A stretch of 10,538 bases of DNA from Haplosporangium gracile (Eukaryota; Mortierellomycota; Mortierellomycetes; Mortierellales; Mortierellaceae). The DNA lies in assembly GCA_015499985.1 (NCBI GenBank), contig JAAAUF010001194.1:1-10538 (forward strand). The letters are read 5' to 3'. The position numbers and the translations under genes were made by a program. Shown piece after piece: positions 6,091 through 10,538 of this stretch. Every line of letters starts with the position of its first letter. The stretch's first letter is position 1. The notes below the pieces were generated by a model. That model saw only the letters and a program-made list of their open reading frames with translations, searched no databases and had not been told where the DNA came from.

Positions 6091-8005
6091 TTACTTGAAC
6101 AACTTGTGGACACTCATGCTCTGGTCCTCGGCACGCTTCATAACCTTGGCCACAGCCAACTCAAAGTCCTCGTGTGTCACATGGACTATTAGAGGTAAAA
6201 GGTGAAGTAAGGTATCGTTAATGTCAACATATTAAGAAGTCGTTCGTATTCAGCGCTGATAATACAAACATCCTTGGTAAAGTGCAAACAACAGCAAGAA
6301 GAAAAATTACCTCTGCGCTCACGAAGGGCGTACATGCCGGCTTCTGTGCAGACACCCTTAACCTCGGCACCGCTGGATCCCGTCATCTTCTCGGCAATCT
6401 TGCGCAGGTTGATACCGCGGGTCAAGTTCATCCGCCTCGAGTGAATCTTGAGAATATCGGCACGGGCAACCTCGTTTGGTGGGGGGAACTCAATCTTGCG
6501 GTCAATACGACCGGGACGCAACAATGCAGAGTCCAGAATATCAATACGATTCGTTGCCATAATCACCTTGATGTTCTTGGTCGCTTCAAATCCGTCCAGC
6601 TGGTTCAGCAACTCCAACATCGTACGCTGAACTTCACTGTCTCCTCCACCTCCACCGCCCTCGCCACGGGAGCTTCCAATACTATCAATCTCATCCATGA
6701 AGATAATCGATGGGGCGTGTTCTCTATTATTTAGGTAGTAGTCATCAAAAGAAGCACAGTGGTTAGATCTTCTACGTACAAAGTAACAGTGTAAACTAAA
6801 CCTGCACAAACAGTCTAAGATGCAATAGAAAGAGAGAATCCAGAGAGAGACGTACCTTGCCATGACGAAGAGCTCACGGACCATGCGACTTCCCTCTCCA
6901 ATGTACTTTTGCACCAACTCTGATCCAGAGACACGAATAAACTTGCAGTCGGTGTGATGGGCGACAGCACGAGCCAACAGCGTCTTTCCAGTTCCTGGTG
7001 GTCCATACAACAGCACTCCCTATTATGTTTAGAGTATAGCCGAACAATCATTGATTAGTCACCAACCCTCACTGGCACTGAATGGCAGAAGCACCAAATG
7101 CAAAAAGAATCAGGTAGCAAAAAAAAAGCAAGGAGAGCGAACCTTGGGCTGAGCGATACCGAGGGCCTCAAAGAGTTCTGGATGCTTGACGGGCAACTCG
7201 ATGACCTCCTTGATTTCCTTGATCTGGTTGTCCAGACCTCCGATCATCTCGTAGGTCGAATCGGGGACCTTCTCGACCATCATCAACGAGACCAAGGGGT
7301 CGATTGCGTTGGGGAGGATCTTGTGGAGTGAATAATTGTCGTTCTTGAGCGCCACACGCAAGTTGGTCGTCAGCTTTGTCCTGTCAATACCCTCACCAAT
7401 ATCCACCACGTACTTTCCCTCTGGGTGGACCTGTTTCATTGCAAAGGAGATATGAATTCGATTTGTTAGTTTCCTGGTTCTGCTTTTCTGTGCAAGGTGT
7501 TGCCACAATGAGCTGACTGGAGTGTAGATCTTCCATGTTGATCCAAGTCAAAAGCAATATTTCGGAAGATCAATGATGGTGCTGTGTCCAATTTTCCAGT
7601 ATCTGCAGCAATCCACTTCCACGAAGCGAACTCTCCTGAACAACTGAGTAGTAGATAGTTTACCTTGACGAGGACCTTAGTCTTGCCCATCAGCTTGACA
7701 ACTTCTGCGACATACGAGCCAGGCTCCTGAAGCAACTGCAGTTCCTCGCGCAAATGACGGACTATTCATCATACAATTCAAGTATCAAAAATAAAAGGTT
7801 AGCGTGTCGTTCATATAACCTTTGCGTCGTGTTTCCCAGCTGTTCTGCTGCATTAGCCGAATGAGGGAACAAAGGGTTTACCTTTGGCGTTGAGGGCATT
7901 GCGCTGAGCTTCGAGACGACGCAAGTTCTGTGTCTTTTCGTGGATTTCGCCTTCGGCTTCTTCAATCTTTGCGCGGTAGAAGCCCTTGATGCCGTCGCGG
8001 ACCAT
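6091..8005 (-). CDS. RPT6: 26S proteasome regulatory subunit 8 (Rpt6/PSMC5/Sug1), AAA-ATPase
   Basis: There are six exons: 8005-7882, 7761-7664, 7430-7143, 7019-6856, 6723-6311 and 6185-6091. They give 393 aa, against about 405 in yeast and human. Rpt6 is one of six ATPases in the 19S base that unfold ubiquitinated substrates and open the 20S gate. Residues 1-60 are the coiled coil ([28 protein letters not shown]), followed by the OB domain ([14 protein letters not shown]). The AAA core has Walker A GPPGTGKT (176-183), Walker B FMDEIDS (233-239), sensor-1 MATN (Asn283), and Arg fingers Arg294 and Arg297 in [13 protein letters not shown]. The C-terminus is HKLFK. All joins keep frame: G/TC to Val, AG/A to Arg, G/TC to Val. 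Introns are 120, 233, 123, 132 and 125 nt. Intron 3 has an atypical GTTCGC donor. A six-Gly run (247-252) replaces a shorter loop. ATG 8005 lies in GCCATGG. The gene is divergent from the gene at 8592. Confidence 0.96.
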
Positions 8006-8591
8006 GGCCTTTTTCTTAGTGTGTGTAAAGTGAGGGTTGAGGGTTGTGTTGGTGTGTGTTGATTGTCGATCGTCTGTCCTTATTGTTTGATGAACTTGTT
8101 GGCTTGGTTGTTCCTTGAGGTGTAATGAGTTGTTAAAGTAGTTGCAGTTGTTTAAAGAAAAAGAAGAAAAAGAAGTGGAAGGGCGATGTGCGAATGCAAC
8201 AAAACGTTGTCAAGCTGTGGGACTCTCTTCTTTCTCCTTCTTTGGGTCTGTCTTCCCGCTGACGCGTTTTCTCCTCTGACAGAGTGCGCGCGTACAACTT
8301 ACAAAATCAGGCTAACTAATTTCTGGATGACGTCTTATAATCGTTACTTCCAAACCGATTATCTCTAACTTTTTGGAATTAAACTATTTCCTTTTGCGGA
8401 TCATCCACGTCTGGGCTTGGACCTCCTCCTCCTAACTCCCACTTTCATATTTTTTTTTTTCTTTTCTTTTTTTTTTTTCTTCTTCACCCTATCCACTTTC
8501 ACAACCTATCACACCACCTCCCTACCCACCCAAACACAAATAAAAACGCACGCACGAAAATCCCACTCACATCCCAAGACACTCCCCTAAC
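8006..8591. promoter_or_regulatory. Divergent promoter region between RPT6 and the 8592 gene
   Basis: These 586 bp serve both genes. The RPT6 side (8006-8180) is GT-rich on the plus strand, hence CA-rich in its leader. The right side has a strong pyrimidine tract (8450-8488, nearly all T with a few C), followed by a C/A-rich leader up to ATG 8592, a usual fungal arrangement. I found no copy of GGTGGCAAA, the yeast Rpn4 proteasome element. A 60-codon open frame at 8186-8368 lies here and is treated as doubtful. Confidence 0.6.
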
Positions 8592-10533
8592 ATGGACCCA
8601 GAACCAGCACCCGAAAACTTCCTCACCCGCGGGTACCCCAAACGCTCCTTAGCAGCAATAGAAACAGAGTTTGTTGACTCCAACACCTTCGACGCCCCCG
8701 CTCCCCCTTCCTCTGTCCTCCAGTCCGATAATTTGATCATTGATGAGAACAACAATCTGGGCGAGCACCTTGATATGTCTGGCGAGGTTCCTTCTAGCTT
8801 AGGAGGAGCAGGAGCAGGAGCAGGGGGGTTGGGGGTAAGTGGAGGGGAATCGAGCCCAGCGACGTCGGTGACGAGCACAACTGCTGTTATTGGGGGCGAG
8901 AATGGAGGAAGTGGACATGCCGCGAAACGAGTGCGGTACTCGTTCTCTGACGCCGATGGCGCCCACCACCATCCGACGGCCGCAGAGTTGTCAGTCCTCC
9001 AACCCGTCATCCAACCCGACAACTCGCTCCGTCGTGAATTGGGTGGTCAGCAGCACGGTCACCACACTCACCACCACAACATCTACCCCCACTCCGTGAG
9101 CCGTGGCCGATCTGTCGCAGACCTGTTACCCTCTACAACAGACGTTGCGCCGCTGGACATGGACGAAGACGCCTCAGAAGCGATGGGCGATCCCGTTGAT
9201 AGTTCTCTAGGCGCTCTTGCGATGGAAGTCGAGCCCTCTGAGGAGGAGAGAAGACATTCTCACAGTCATGGACCAGTCGAGGGGCGTGTTACGTCTGCGG
9301 CTGCGTTTCTGGAACCCAAAAAGCGTCTCGCCATTGGTAAGTCTCTTCAGGCTATTTGAAGAAGATGAAATAACATCGCCTTTATGATTATTTTTTTTTC
9401 GTGTTGCGGGGATGTATGCGTGTGCGTGTGTGTGCGTGTGCGTGTGCAGCGTAGTTCATTAGCACGAATGATGTAAGGTTGGGCTGACATTTTCATTTTA
9501 AGGTTGCACCCGCCTATTATGCTCACCGCTCACACACCTTTTATCTACTTTTCTTTGCCTCCTCAACAAACGTAACCGCGTATCATCGATCACCATAGAC
9601 TTAAACCCAGTCCACCACCACACCGCCACAGAAACCCTCTCCACCACCAACCCCACCACTACAACGTCCTCGTTATCATCATACCAGCAGAACCAAACAA
9701 CCCCCTCCCCAGAGCGCAAACGCTCCCTCTCCATCTCCAGCACCTCCACCTTTGGAACCCCTGGTGCCACACATCACAATAGCGCTCACCTAGCAGACAA
9801 GAAGGGCCTCAAGCGCGAAGTCAAGATCCAACTCCTCGACGAAATGGAATCAAAGCCCATCCTCGAAGAAGCTCGTCGCGCCTCGATAGATCAGCAGCGT
9901 GAGGCCCGCGAGGATAAGAAACATCCTCCTTCTTCTTCTTCTTCCCCTTCTACTTCCTCCTCCGCGGCCATCCTCACATCCACCAAGGGTACCAAATCTC
10001 CAGATCAACAAGACGAAGAAGATATGGTATTGCCAAAGGAGGACCCATCAATCCACGACTGGGACCAAGAAGAACTCGAGGATGAAGATCTGGACTCAGA
10101 CTCAACACCCAGTCCAGCATCACTCACCTCCGGAAACATACCCCGCCAAGAGACCATCTCTTCCCTGCAAAAGCGCCAACGCAAGCTGGACCGTGATCGT
10201 ACCCATAATCGCGATCGCCGCCGCGCCTCCTTCCTCGAAACTGGCAACTCTCAACCCACCTCCGAAGTCGAAAACAGCAATAACAACAGCGAAATCGAAG
10301 AAGACAAGGACGACCCATTCCTGGACCCGGAGAGGGACTTGGCGTTCATGTCCGAGGCCCAGGAGGCCGATACACATAACGTCCATCTGCGACTCGAGAA
10401 CCAGCGCGAGTTCCAGGATGCGGCGGGCTTGGATCTGGGGGAGGAGGAGAGTTCGAATGTGAATGAGGATGGACAGTATGGTGGGATGATTGAGGAGGAG
10501 GATGAAGGCGATGACTTTTGGGAGAACCGTTAG
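8592..10533 (+). CDS. Disordered Ser/His/acid-rich protein of unknown function, two exons
   Basis: Exon 1 is 8592-9336, ending in a perfect GTAAGT donor (9337-9342). Exon 2 most likely starts at 9599 after CACCATAG and ends at TAG 10531-10533. The join G/AC gives Asp (RLAI-D-LNPV) and a protein of 559 aa. A second acceptor, TTTTAAG ending at 9502 with an ideal CTGAC branch site, is also in frame and would add 32 residues. Those residues are Leu/Cys-rich and unlike the rest, so it is less likely coding. Visible parts are a Gly/Ala run (71-79), KRVRYSF (112-118), His clusters (125-127 and 155-162), a predicted charged helix (about 314-356, KREVKIQLLDEME), a Ser run, and a strongly acidic C-terminus ending DDFWENR. 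Four basophilic-kinase-like sites occur: KRS19, KRS291, RRAS344 and RRRAS459. No catalytic domain is seen. A nuclear regulatory role is a guess. Confidence 0.75.
9417..9447 (+). repeat. GT/GC microsatellite in the intron
   Basis: An alternating TG/CG run of about 31 bp lies inside the intron of the preceding gene. Alternating purine-pyrimidine DNA of this kind is prone to length change and can adopt Z-form. No role is implied. Confidence 0.8.
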
Positions 10534-10538
10534 TCCTG

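Noticed and set aside
6282..6734. 150-codon plus-strand frame opposite RPT6.
   Set aside because: It is the antisense of the highly conserved AAA domain; Rpt6 on the minus strand explains the open frame.
8567..9022. 151-codon minus-strand frame opposite the 8592 gene.
   Set aside because: It is Pro-rich, from the complement of Gly codons, with no motif; the plus-strand gene has a proper donor and a continuing exon.

Overview
The window looks like nuclear DNA of a filamentous fungus, most likely an early-diverging lineage such as Mortierellomycota. The reasons are spliced genes with introns of about 110-265 nt and GT..AG borders, pyrimidine-rich promoters, a long secreted-type/regulatory Sel1-repeat protein with a neighbouring decayed copy, and decayed DNA transposons between genes. 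The lineage is inferred from gene style and not proven. No bacterial-style operon, rRNA, tRNA or CRISPR array was seen.

Left third (1-2700): a graveyard of mobile and duplicated DNA. At the left edge, on the minus strand, lies one clean exon of a MULE-type (Mutator-like) transposase whose next exon is outside the window. On the plus strand at 602-1031 is a broken copy of a Sel1-repeat gene (in-frame TGA, internal deletion, frameshift). From 2587 down to about 1571 on the minus strand is a Tc1/mariner transposase relic. It has several frameshifts, a lost catalytic aspartate, and a roughly 265-bp insertion (1769-2033) with TIR-like ends that carries a six-copy 19-bp minisatellite.

Middle (2700-5570): an intact two-exon Sel1-repeat gene (3225-5054, 572 aa predicted) with eight exactly 36-residue repeats. 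It is preceded by a 26-bp tandem repeat that runs up to the start codon and followed by an AATAAA signal and a genomic A23 tract. A short relic of an unrecognised gene follows at 5230-5569.

Right half (5990-10533): two housekeeping-type genes transcribed divergently from a shared 586-bp intergenic region. RPT6, the 26S proteasome AAA-ATPase, lies on the minus strand with six exons at 8005-6091 and a predicted 393 aa. A disordered, Ser/His/acid-rich protein of unknown function lies on the plus strand with two exons at 8592-10533 and a predicted 559 aa. Nothing links these two to the Sel1 genes in function. The break near 5.6-6.0 kb separates a conserved, gene-dense side from a rapidly changing side.
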